From Silene noctiflora (Eukaryota > Streptophyta > Magnoliopsida > Caryophyllales > Caryophyllaceae), in NCBI GenBank assembly GCA_009801015.1, contig VHZZ01003827.1, forward strand, positions 2,875-38,829: a DNA stretch of 35,955 nucleotides. The letters are read 5' to 3'. Positions 9,001 to 19,171 of the stretch are shown here, piece after piece (the stretch's first letter is position 1; every line of letters starts with the position of its first letter). A program made the translations under genes and the position numbers. The notes beneath the pieces are model-generated. The model was given only the letters and a program-made list of their open reading frames with translations. It searched no databases and had not been told where the DNA came from.

Positions 9001-11777
9001 CCCGATACAACCCGCAATGAACCCGAGATGAACGTGTTAAAAGTAGTAATGGCCAAATATTGTAATGAAAAGCTCTTAAAAATTGTATAACATTGGTCAA
9101 ATTAACTATTCTAGATAGAATTTATCTTAAATTTATATGAAATAGCTAATAGACGATAAAATATCTACAAAAGCTTGTAAAATAAATATCACCGCTATAA
9201 CCGCGACTAGGAGCGCGACGGTTGAGTCAAGGGCGATTCCGTGACACCGTTACCGCGATCGCGATTGCTACCGATACGGCGATTTAAAACCATGACACAG
9301 ACCTATGTTTTATTTCTGAAGTATTTTTGTTGGTGGTTATCATTCGATAATACCTTTGTCTAATCTTATTTTTTACTTGATTTCAAGGACTTGTATTACT
9401 TTTGTGTGAATAGGGTTTGGGGAAAATAACATGTTCCTTTTTGTCTATCTTAAGTTGAGCCATATTTGAATCTACTTGTATTTATTTCCATTAAATGTGA
9501 TAAGACACAGAAATTTTTATTTGGGTCAAGTTTATTTAACTGTTGAGAGTTATCTTCTGGAATTTAAATAAGGTTTGACCATCATATCTGGTTTGGTGAA
9601 GTTAAACGAGCCAAAGATGAAGTTAGTTCACGAGGCTAAGTTTTGAATATGGCTGGTAACTGTGCAATACTTTCTATTAGTGGATAATAATCTTACGTCA
9701 TTAAAGATTGGGTAATTCATACGGAATTTGATGCCAGATTGATGGGGTATTTGGGGAGAAGAACTTAATATGAAGACTGAAAATCACTTAGAAGAAGATG
9801 GGGAGGGAAAGGCTAGGAGGTCAAGCAAGAAATCTTAGTGTCCCTTGTCTTGATTAGTACATTATTTAAACTCTGGAGTTACTAACATTTACTATGTACG
9901 GCTGGGTCAGTTGTTGAAGTGCTGGGGTGTATAACTTTTCAATGATGTAATGTACTCCATTAGTTTTGTGTCAAAACTTGGCTGTGTTAGTAATATTGAT
10001 TTTGTTGGAAAAAGACTTATTTAATGTTATTTTGGTGCAGGATGAGTGCTGTTGCTTATTTAGCCAGTTTCCTAGCTCGTGGTAGGTTTGTAATGACTGC
10101 TTCTGTCATGAGCAGTTTGAAAAGGTACTTAATTTCGTTGCAGCTTATCTCTAGTCAACTTTTTAAGCACATAATTATTAATGATGCATATCTCTATGGC
10201 ACGTAGCTATAGTCATTTAGTGTCTTATTTCATAGTTTATTGATAAGAATTCAGTTTTCTAATGGTTAGAAATTTTCAGGCTTATCAAGTGGTGCTCAGA
10301 CTATTGCGTATCCCATGGTGGTGATTTTGACCCATTAGTTCATAGAGTGTTTTATTCTGGTTGTCAGGTAAACTTTTCGTCTTTGAACTTTAGTATATTC
10401 TTCCCTCCATGATTTTAGTATGCTCTAATTTGATTTTATTAAGGTTTTGCTGCTCTTATTCCGCAGTTCATTTGTTCTTTTTAATTTACCAATTTCAAGT
10501 TTATTTATTACGATGTAGTTTGCAGTTGCCATGTTATAATCCATGTGCTGCTTAAAATTTATTTACTTAGAGTTTCTGCTACAGTCGCCAGCAGACCTTT
10601 ATACACTGGTAAGTGGTAACATCTAGAACTGATCAATTTATAATCTCTTCTGCTGCAGGCAATCTTGTATGTTCTTTGTTTTCGCATGAAATCAATAATG
10701 GAGATTCCGCATTTGAATTCTCAACTTTCTCGTTTACCATTGAGACTGATCTTGAAAAGTCATCTGGAGCCGTTGAAGGTTGATTAATTTGAAATGAACT
10801 TGGCAGTGATATTTGTGCTTTTATTAAACATTATTTTCATCCTTTCCATTGATGTTTGTACCTGCCAATTATCTCAGGTCTGCTTGCCATCGATTGTAGA
10901 GGAGTTCATGCATCAGGCGGAAGCTGTTAATTTGCTTGATGAAAGCGGGACCCCTGTCTTTAGTGATATGCTAGAATCTGAACTCTCTAAAACTTTTGGA
11001 GGGGCTGAAAGGCTTGATTCTTTCTTCCCCTTTGATCCATGCTTGTTGAGGAAATGTGACAGGTGTGCTTGTTATTAGAAATGTTACATATTTCATATAC
11101 TAGCTATTAGTCAATGGGCGTGAGTCTTACACTTTGTTTGGATCACTACTATCCAGTATCCATGCATATGGAGGAAAGGGGAGGGGATAATTTAGTTTCC
11201 CCTGTTTGGTGAGCAAGTTGGTAAAAAAGAGTTAACGAAGGGGAGACTGGGAGAGTAATGGAACAAAATAATTTTTTTTTCCAACAAATGAAGTTATGAA
11301 GGATTTAGATGGGAAACATCATTTTTGCATTTCTCCTCGCCTCCCCTTCCCTTCCCTACCCTCTTAGTATCCCATATTTAAACAATGCCCTTTGTAACTC
11401 TGATTGCTGTTCTATAGTATAATGGCACAAAGTCTTACCATTCTTTGAGAATTCTTGTATTGTATCCGAACAAAATTGTGACGCTCTTTTGACTTTCTTG
11501 ATATAAATGAAAATTGTGCAGTTACATCCGCCCAAACTTTGTATACTGGTCTATGGTTAGAAAAACATATGAAGACGAAGATGAAGGTAGCAGTGATGAA
11601 GACGTTGAAGTTATTTATCCCGATGTTAATGGGGACGAGTTTCAGGATGAGGTTGATTTAGACGAGTTTAATGATTCATTGAATAAAATGTCGATCACAC
11701 CTAGAGATTCCTTTTTTAAGAAGAATATGGAAATGCCTTCTAGACTCAGACCTTCCATGAGCCCAGAATCTAGGTGA
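3085..11777 (+). CDS. RRN3: RNA polymerase I-specific transcription initiation factor RRN3 (TIF-IA)
   Basis: RRN3 bridges RNA polymerase I and the rDNA promoter factors and acts in the nucleolus. I join 15 exons: 3085-3180, 4308-4391, 4488-4559, 4883-4954, 5031-5276, 6974-7087, 7595-7702, 7808-7939, 8043-8111, 8588-8694, 10041-10124, 10280-10367, 10659-10778, 10878-11062, 11522-11777. All introns are GT-AG, and the frame stays open for 1833 bases (610 aa), close to the usual plant length of about 600. Recognisable family blocks include 'MPKVYQQSLRVP' (exon 5), 'GELVGRTTLISAVVDLLLDY' (exon 6), 'DIDWKDIL' (exon 7) and 'SYIRPNFVYW' (exons 14-15). Two acidic stretches are visible: residues about 245-264 and the C-terminal tail after about 535, both rich in Asp/Glu. 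The fold is known to be HEAT-repeat-like. Start chosen at the first ATG that gives the N-terminal exon. Introns 1, 5 and 10 are long and hold repeats. Confidence 0.93.
3366..3424. mobile_element. Short hairpin MITE in RRN3 intron 1
   Basis: Near-perfect inverted repeat: 'tttgattgtatacg' (about 3377-3390) and 'cgtatacaatcaaa' (about 3404-3417), with outer bases 'cttcg' and 'cgaag' extending the stem. The total is about 55-60 bp, with no coding capacity. A second copy at 3470-3740 is interrupted by a larger MITE. Confidence 0.55.
3492..3700. mobile_element. Stowaway-like MITE nested in an older hairpin element
   Basis: Terminal inverted repeats 'ctccctctgtcccggtgatt' (left) and '...aatgaccggaacagaagtag' (right) are flanked by TA on both sides (3490-3491 and 3701-3702). 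This is typical of Tc1/mariner-derived Stowaway elements. The insertion splits another inverted repeat whose halves are at about 3470-3489 and 3718-3737, so this element is the younger one. Confidence 0.7.
5277..6973. other. Long RRN3 intron 5, no gene recognised
   Basis: A 1.7-kb intron with T-rich low-complexity sequence (5910-5950). The open frame at 6581-6877 lies inside the intron, has no motif and is not continued by exons, so I treat it as chance. Confidence 0.6.
7212..7560. repeat. Poly-T run and degenerate GGCGC-type repeat in RRN3 intron 6
   Basis: A long T run at about 7211-7235 is followed by 7325-7540, which is rich in words such as 'gcgcgccttgg', 'aaggcgtgcgcc' and 'gcgcctcgttgcctcgg'. 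This is the style of diverged GC-rich dispersed repeats common in plant introns. There is no coding signal despite an open frame that runs into exon 7. Confidence 0.5.
8850..9300. repeat. Dispersed 'gatac/cgata' repeat in RRN3 intron 10
   Basis: In intron 10 (8695-10040), the region from 'cccgagatgtatcggtattg' to 'taccgatacggcgatttaaa' is made of CG-rich gatacc/cgatatc-type words on both strands, ending 'aaaaccatg'. This looks like a diverged dispersed element. No gene is seen in the remaining part of the intron. Confidence 0.45.
11127..11397. mobile_element. Possible MITE in RRN3 intron 14
   Basis: The ends 'ttacactttgtttgg' and 'taaacaatgccctttgtaa' are loosely complementary. Inside them lie 'gaggaaaggggaggggataa' and its opposite-strand style match 'cctcgcctccccttccctt'. 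The element is about 270 bp within intron 14 (11063-11521). The terminal match is imperfect, so the boundaries are approximate. Confidence 0.35.
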
Positions 11778-12491
11778 TGTGCTTCTTGGGTAGTTAAATA
11801 CTTGGATTATACGTGACCACATGGAATCGAAAGGCAAAGTTGCAGTCTGACTCTCAGGCAATTGTCAAGATCAGAGAATATGCTCTACCGAGGGTTCTTT
11901 ATAGGCCGAGGGTTCCCGATTGTTTGTTGTACTAGCGTACTTCTCATTATTTTACGTGTGTGAGCCTCTTACTAGTGAATTACGTAAAACCATAGGAAAG
12001 CACCAAATGTAATTTTTTTTGTAGGACTAGCTGAAATCCAATTGTTTTGTGAAATGAAAGCAAAGAATACACATGTTTTGTGACATGTTTTGGTGCTACG
12101 ATGATATCCTTCGATCAATTTGTTTTTTGATGACCTTGAATTTTGAACACAAGGCGTTCTCAGTTACTTTTATGCGTCTCCACCCCTTGCACAATATATG
12201 CAAGCCATTGTTTATGATATTCCCCATGTATTTGCTTCATCCATCGACTATTTTATGTTCTTCTTGTGACCAAATAACTGATCTTTTGCTCCTCCAACTC
12301 ATATTTCCTTGGACTAACTCCGCCACCTCACGATACAGATTCAGCTTGTGGTTCCTAGGAACGTATCTCTTGCGTAGCTAACTTCTCGAAGACTCCTTAG
12401 AACTGATCTTTCCTTTGCCTTCTCTTGCACATCGATCCTTTTAAGTTTTTCGAACCAAAGAGACGCGTTATTACTTGATTTGAACACTACA

Positions 12492-12542
<51 letters not shown>

Positions 12543-13298
12543 GAACAGCCCTAAATTTTACTTTTTATATAAGAAAATTTATTTGTGAGAACAGTTGTAA
12601 AATTGAAACTAAAAGAATTATTGAAAAATCGTAAATCAGTTTTATAAATCAAATAAAAATTTAAAGAGGAAATTGATGGAAATAAAACAAATCTCATAAC
12701 ATAAATTATGAGAGAATTATTTGATAATAGAAATTAGAAACTACGTAACCAAAATCAATACTCTTTTAACTAAATAAATACTCCGTATTGTTTATGACTA
12801 AAATTGGTTCAAATACAATTATTGAGTTAGACTATGTTCTTTTCGACTGAAAGAAGCTGAACTAAACTGAATGAAACCGAGCTAAACTGAATGGAGATCA
12901 AGTAAGAATTAATTTCTGAAGAGATTGACCAAACTAAACTAAATGAAGTTGAATTGAATTAAAATAAAACAAAAGTGAACTAAAATAAGATGAAATAAAG
13001 TAAAAAAGAAAATAGCATTTGTGATTATTTAGTTATTTCCGTATAGAAAACCTTGGGTTGGCGCATGTAGGCCGACGTATGCGCCCCTTGATTAACGAGT
13101 CCCAACTCCCAAGTTTGTGCAACTGAGTGTGGGACACATTGGTTGGGATTGAGGTAAATCTCATGTGATTTCCGCTTCCCCAAGCAAGCCGACATCCGGC
13201 TAAATTACAAATTAATATAAAAAAAAAAAAAAAAAAATCTCCAAAATTGACAACCTTCTCCCATTTTCCACTCTCCTCAGTCCTCACAGCTGTAAATA
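11778..13298. other. Intergenic region RRN3-LESV, low-complexity sequence
   Basis: It starts with the RRN3 3' untranslated region. A 102-codon open frame at 12073-12381 has no recognised motif. A pure T run of 47 bases occupies 12495-12541. 12830-13000 consists of degenerate 'gaactaaactgaa' words similar in style to those around 3300-3460. An A run (about 13219-13236) lies just upstream of the LESV 5' untranslated region. Confidence 0.5.
12495..12541. repeat. Poly-T run (47 bases)
   Basis: A homopolymer of T. It could be the poly-A tail of a minus-strand retroposon with its body to the right, but no body or target-site duplication could be recognised. Length is liable to assembly error. Confidence 0.9.
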
Positions 13299-16200
13299 AT
13301 GGCTTTCTCTCTGTTTTTACCCCCTTCTACCCCCGTTAACCTCATTCGACCCACCCAATTTACCCGCACACGCGCCAATGCGAATGCGAATGCGAATGCC
13401 GGCGGCGATTCGTACCTGGGAATGTGGAAGAAAGCGGTGGAGCGAGAGAAGAAAGCCCAGGCCGACTTCCTTAAAATCGCTCAGAAAGAGTCTTCTCCGT
13501 TGGAGACTCCAGAGGTATTGGAGAAGAAAACCCACGAGTTTCAGAAGATTCTCCAAGTTTCTAAAGAGGAGCGAGACCGTGTTCAGCGTATCCAAGTCAT
13601 TGATCGTGCTGCTGCCGCCATCGCCGCTGCTCGTGCTCTTCTTAAGGATACCAAATCCAATAACAAACCCACCAACGCCGCGGTTTCTGTGGGTCAGACT
13701 GCCCCTCTAATTCCAGGTAACTCTAGTACTCTACTTTTCTGTAATATTCTGTCATTTGTTTAATCAAGCAGCCTAAAATACAATTGGATGATCAAATTAC
13801 CCATTTCTGATTGTTTAAGACGGATAAACAAAAATTTGTGAATTAAAATAAAAGGATCTACTATCATATTCAAGTATGTATGAAAAAGGTTTTGATGGAG
13901 TTGCAGGAATGGTTATTTAACTAATCATTTGTTTTAATCTGTTTTAAACTCAGTAGACAATAGACATAGTTGATTCAACGGATTACTGATTACTCCCTTT
14001 GTCTCCGTCATTTGTTTACCTTTTATATTATTTGTGAGCAGTATTTTAATAAAAGGTAAACAAATGATAGGGGACGCTGGGAATATTTCAAACTCCAGCT
14101 CAAGAGCTCAAATCTTTATAATAGTACTGTTGTTAATCAGCAGGAACAAATAGTGGAGGGTTTGAGAATAGTCAGTCAAGGGCTTCTGAAAATGAGTCAC
14201 CAGGTCCAGATTTTTGGTCTTGGACACCACCTACTGTCGATGATTCAACTCGATTTGATACTAGTAGTCCGCACAGAGCGCCTAAAATATCTGCCAGTGT
14301 ACTTCCTGTTACTGATGTCATGGAGAAGGAAAGGCCGGCAGATTTCCTCTCAATACCGTTTGAGAGAGAATTGTCACAGAACAAAGACATCACACTCCCT
14401 CCGTTTCAGTCATTTATGGAGGTCCATGAGGTTGAAGCTCCTAGTACCACCCAGGAATCCCCAGCTCCAAAAGAAGAAATCGGTGCACAATTTTCATCTC
14501 ATGCTGCGAAAGCAGCTGATGCTCTACATAATGTAGATGCAAAACCTTCTGATGGGATAAATGCGGATGGTTCAAGGTGGTGGAAGGAGACTGGAGTGGA
14601 AACAAGAGCTGATGGTGTTGTTTGCCGTTGGACATTGAACAGAGGCGTGACTGCAGATGGCGTTGTAGAGTGGGAAGAGAAGTACTGGGAGGCAGCTGAT
14701 GAAGTTGCCTATAAGGAGCTTGGTTCAGAAAAGTCTGGGCGTGATGCAATGGGAAATGTTTGGCATGAATATTGGAAGGAGTCAATGTGGCAGGTATTTT
14801 TATGTTGTTTATTTATCTTAATAATTTTTAATTAGGAGTTATACCAATACGATGGAATTGACGCAATATTGATCATGGGTCATCGGGAAACAGCCTCTAC
14901 ATGCTATTAATAGAGGGAAGGTTGCGTACATTAGATCCCTTCCCCTGCCCTGCCATGTGAGAGAGCTCTTGTGGCATTGTGATAATGTTGATGCTGTGTT
15001 ATTATAGGAGTTATGCATATTAGAGTTATGTGTGAGAGTGTAATACTGTGAAATTGAACAACATGACAGATTATGTGGACTTGATAATATACACCTTGAG
15101 GAGTTGTAAAATCACTATGATGGTGTATGTCATTACAGATTTACAGTATTCTCTTTGTAGCTGCTGCAAAGTTCACAATATGATTGCCTAATTTGCATTA
15201 GAGCGGAACTTCATTTAGTGATGATTTCTGTTGGATGGTGGGAAGTGAATTGGATCTGGAGAGAAGAAAACATTATACTTCATACAAAAGTAATACAAAA
15301 TGTAGTAACAAGTAATCATTTTCAACTTGTAAACTTTGTTAAGAATCAATTAGGGTCTAAAGAGGAGGACTTGATTTTGCTTTGCAATGCAGTGCAACTA
15401 TTCCACAATCTACTTGATCTTACGGAGTACTATTATATAATTCTGATAGTCTTCTCTCATTTGAGTACGGTTAGGAGCAAGGTCTTTTACATATGGAGAA
15501 AACTGCAGACAAGTGGGGAAAGAATGGCAAAGGTGATGAATGGCAAGAAAAATGGTTTGAACATTACGACGCATCTGGGAAGACTGAAAAGTGGGCGCAC
15601 AAGTGGTGTAGTATTGATCCCATCACTGAAGTCGAGGTTGGTCATGGTCATGTGTGGAATGAAAGGTAATTCCGAATGTCATATATATGTTTGTTTTCCT
15701 TAGCATATACGGAGTATGATTCATCACGTATTTAGCTATCTGTCGTTAAGAAAATTCACTGTATTGTCATTGTGAAAGAATCCCCCCACTCTTTCTCTGA
15801 ACTAAATTTTGGCTTACACTCTAGAAGACTTACCACCCTCCCCCCAGTCCCCGGCTTGACTTATCACGTAGATTAGACAATCCACGTTTTAAATGTCTAG
15901 TTGAGATCCCAATTATTAAGAAACCAATATAATTGAGTGAAAACAATGTTCATTTGTCTTAGAGTAAGAGTCTTAGAAGATTTTAGGTCCGTATTTTAAG
16001 AGTACATTTATCACTATGCTCCTAGTTAGTAGTTACCTACAATTCATTCACATGTTTCGTCCTCAATCTCGTAAGCGTGTCATTGAGTCCTGTTCTCAGT
16101 AGTTGAGCCGTATATGCGGTGAATACTGCCTTAATAATATGGGCCATGGAACCTTCAAAAGTGTTACAAGGTGGCTGTGATGTACCGTCGTAACTTGTGA

Positions 16201-16634
16201 CTTGTGATGCATATGTTATTAACATCATACAAGCTGATTTTATGATCTACAGGTGGGGAGAAAAATATGATGGCCAAGGAGCAAGCGTTAAGTACACTGA
16301 TAAATGGGCAGAGCGCTATGAAGGAGATGGGTGGGTGAAATGGGGTGACAAATGGGATGAACACTTTGATCAAAATGGGCACGGTGTTAAGCAGGGAGAA
16401 ACGTGGTGGCAAGGCAAGTACGGAGAGCAGTGGAACCGGACATGGGGTGAGCAACACAATGGGACAGGATGGGTCCACAAGTACGGGAAGAGTAGTAGTG
16501 GCGAGCATTGGGATACTCATGCTCAGGAAGATACTTGGTACGAAAAGTATCCGCACTTTGGCTTTATGCATTGCCTGATAAACTCTGTCCAATTAAGGGA
16601 AGTTCCGAAACCATCTGAATCTGAGACATCGTAA
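13299..16634 (+). CDS. LESV: LIKE EARLY STARVATION (LESV)-type plastid starch protein
   Basis: LESV and its relative ESV1 are tryptophan-rich plastid proteins that bind glucan and control starch granule structure and turnover. I join four exons: 13299-13716, 14144-14793, 15475-15665, 16253-16634 (1641 bases, 546 aa; the family is about 500-580). The first ~35 residues are rich in Ser/Thr/Arg and poor in acidic residues, fitting a chloroplast transit peptide, and contain an Ala-Asn repeat. 'DSYLGMWKKAVEREKKAQAD' begins the mature N-terminal region, which looks helical and charged. 'FWSWTPPT' lies in exon 2. The Trp-rich domain runs from about residue 284 ('RWWKETG') to the end, with repeated W-x-E/K-K/R-W units such as 'DKWAERYEGDGWVKWGDKWD' and 'GETWWQGKYGEQWNRTWGE'. 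LESV is preferred to ESV1 because of the long N-terminal region. The choice of paralog is from memory, not alignment. Confidence 0.85.
13374..13400 (+). repeat. GCGAAT hexamer microsatellite in LESV transit-peptide region
   Basis: Four hexamers (one gccaat, then three gcgaat) followed by gcc encode alternating Ala-Asn, ANANANANA, just before the predicted mature sequence. Being a multiple of 3, length changes would keep the frame. Confidence 0.85.
13993..14083. mobile_element. Stowaway-like MITE in LESV intron 1
   Basis: Left end 'ctccctttgtctccgtcatt' and right end 'aatgataggggacgctggga' are imperfect inverted repeats, and 'tttgtttacctttta' pairs with 'taaaaggtaaacaaa' inside. TA flanks both ends (13991-13992, 14084-14085). 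About 91 bp, non-coding. Confidence 0.7.
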
Positions 16635-17470
16635 GTGTATACAATTAGTGAACTGTATATAATTAGATCACCGGCTCCAATGTAAAAGCTAGTAACTTTC
16701 TTGAAGCTCTTTTGTGCAAATTTATTGTAATGAAAAAAGTTTTAAAAACCACTACATGTATAAGAGCATGTACACAGGGCTGAGGGGCCGACTACATGGT
16801 CTGTGGAGGCTGCTGTTTCACAGTGCCTCATAATTTCAGGGGCCGGTTAAATATACTAGTTGAACAGACCAACTTTTTCTACCAATCACGAAATAATCAT
16901 CAAATAACAATCTATACCGAATTGAGCTCGAACTCGGCTTGAGCTAAGGTTAAAGCTCGCAAACATGGTAATGAGCCCAATTTTTCCAAGCCTGAGTGAG
17001 CTCGAGATTGGCTCGAGCTTGAGTTTTGTTTTACGAGCCGCCAAGCTTAGACTCGACTCGGCTCGGCTCGTTATCACCCTATTATAGGCCATACATTGCT
17101 TATTTGATTCATTGTAAATTTGTAATCAATCTTTATGAAATATATTCTTAAAATTATCTTACTATAGTTTTCGTCACTGCAATCATGCTATTTACTCCTC
17201 TGATCATCATTCTAATACAACTACTCGGGATGGTTCTCAAGGATGATTTATACTAATTGACCTAAAATATGGTTAAAATACCTCTCATATAAAATATAAG
17301 AGTAAATGGGTAAACAAATGATTAGAACGGAAGAAGTATACCGTCCATATTATGTTTGACCCCATCACATCCTTGACCACGGTTAGTTAACCAATAAAAA
17401 ACAACACAACAATTAGCCAAAACACGTGGATATTAAGACTCCACTAGCATTAAAATAAGATGTGGAGGGA
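16635..17470. other. Intergenic downstream of LESV, degenerate repeats
   Basis: LESV 3' untranslated sequence is followed by repeat-like sequence. 16920-17075 is made of 'gagctcgag/ggctcgagctt' words on both strands, a diverged dispersed element. No gene is recognised. Confidence 0.45.
17423..17429 (+). promoter_or_regulatory. G-box/ABRE-like motif (CACGTGG)
   Basis: CACGTGG lies about 60-80 bases upstream of a stretch that looks like a 5' untranslated exon (about 17500-17701). The motif class is known to bind bZIP/bHLH factors. On its own the match is weak. Confidence 0.25.
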
Positions 17471-17499
17471 AAGTCGTGCTTATATTGCTACAATATTAA

Positions 17500-19171
17500 T
17501 CATTTTCACGCCTTTTTCCCTTCTGAAGCGCGTTTGTTGAGCAATTACTCAGCATATTTACACCAACATTTTCATGCATTTTGCTCTTATCCCCAAAAAC
17601 TCGTATGACTGGCAAAAAAACTAAAAAGATCACGTTTTTTGAAATCAATCTGATTTCTGTCTTCTACCCAGATTTTCCCTAACAAAACCCACTTAAACCC
17701 AGGTATTATTATTAGTTATTATTATGTTTTTGTTTTGATCATAGACAAATTTGATCAAATTTCTTGCATTTTGATTGGTCATGCATGTGAATCGGAACAA
17801 CTAATTTGGGTGTTTTGAGATGATTAATGATGGGTTTTGCCTCAAATTAATAATGAAAGTATTAATTTTGATTTAGTTGTTTGTTAATCTGATCAGTAGT
17901 AACAGAAATGGTGTTTATCAAATTGATTATACTATTTTTTTGGTTTTTAATTAAATTAGCATTGAAAAATTCATTCTTGGCTTCTTATGAATAGTCTAGT
18001 CAATCATGTTTTTTTTTATTTTTTTAAAGCAATTGGAGTATTATTTACTCACTCCGTCCCAATCATTTATTTATGTTATTAAAATACCCCACGCAAACAA
18101 ATGACCGAGACGTAGGTAGCCGTAGGGAGTATTTATTTATTTATTTGACGAAGAATTGTTCATAAAAATGGAGATTTTGTTGTTGGGGGTATTGCTAGTT
18201 GACTGAAAAAGGCTTGTGCTTTGATTTTGTAATCAGGTAGATAATTGAGGGGTAAATTAGGTTCTTGTTATTTAAGCTTGAAGTGGGATGTTTTGATCAC
18301 GTTTAAATGCAATTTGGATCCTCTACATTTCCTCTCGTAGTCTGGATTTTATTCAGGCACGATCTTACGGTCAATTATTTGATGATGGGGAGAATGAATA
18401 ATGATTTAATATTGTTCTATTAGAGGAAATGGAAGGAAATGGAGAAAAAAAGGAAACAGAGAGGATTCATACTTGTTTGAATGGTGATTTCTGAGTTTTG
18501 ATTGCCTTCTTTTTAGTAATAGTCTTAGTGGTAGGAAATCTAGGAACCCATATTTAAGCAAGTCTATAACAAATGTAGTTCATGGCATCATATTGTTAAA
18601 ACCAATAATGGGATTTTGTGATGTAAAGAGCAGTAGAGCACGAGTTCCCGCACTGGATGAACCTGAAAGACTGTCAATTGGTCCAGATTAGGCAATCAAA
18701 ACAAACCCAGACGATGATAAAGGATAATTAGGTAAGGTGGATGAAAATACGTCTAAGAAACTATCCTATCATATGCAGTTTCCACTAAGCACACTAACCC
18801 CTTACCACGTGTGGTAACCTCTGAGGTAATTGGGTTATGTTGTTACTATTGAATTGTATGAATGTGATTCTTGCATTGCATTGCATTACATATCACCTTT
18901 GAGAATGAGGATGGAGGTTGATGAGAAAGTTGACTTGCTATTAAATTAGTTGTAAATTAACCATAGATATGATTTTTATGTGTCAGATTTGCATGGCACA
19001 GTCCGCTGTTCAGAGTATTTTGTGTGCGGGAGTGATTTGGTGCCTGGCATATGCTCTTATTGCAGTTGTCAGCTCTTTACGTGCCTCTATGTTGATATGC
19101 TTTTGCTTTTCAACCCGATGAGGATGGTTTGGGGCAATTCAAAATAACTCCGACTTAGAATTAACTGACTG
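17500..19171 (+). ncRNA. Possible spliced transcript with a small ORF
   Basis: I do not recognise this as a known gene. 17500-17701 looks like a 5' untranslated leader and ends in a good donor (cccag|gtatta). A possible acceptor (tgtcag) at 18981-18986 opens a segment with ATG at 18993 in a favourable context (gcATGG). It encodes 42 residues, starting MAQSAVQSILCAGVIWCLAY, strongly hydrophobic and compatible with one membrane segment, with a TGA stop at 19119-19121. A strong donor (ctg|gtaagc) follows at 19172. No further exon could be placed. It could equally be a non-coding transcript or chance sites in intergenic DNA. Confidence 0.25.
18048..18129. mobile_element. Stowaway-like MITE
   Basis: The left end is 'ctcactccgtcccaatcatt' and the right end contains 'caaatgaccgagacg' followed by 'gccgtagggag'. 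TA flanks both ends (18046-18047, 18130-18131). About 82 bp, inside the putative intron of the unassigned transcript. Confidence 0.6.

Noticed and set aside
12073..12381. 102-codon + strand open frame after RRN3
   Set aside because: Shows no domain and no conserved motif, and is followed by the long T run. Probably chance or old transposon debris.
13317..13595. Minus-strand open frame across LESV exon 1
   Set aside because: It is the antisense shadow of a clear coding exon.
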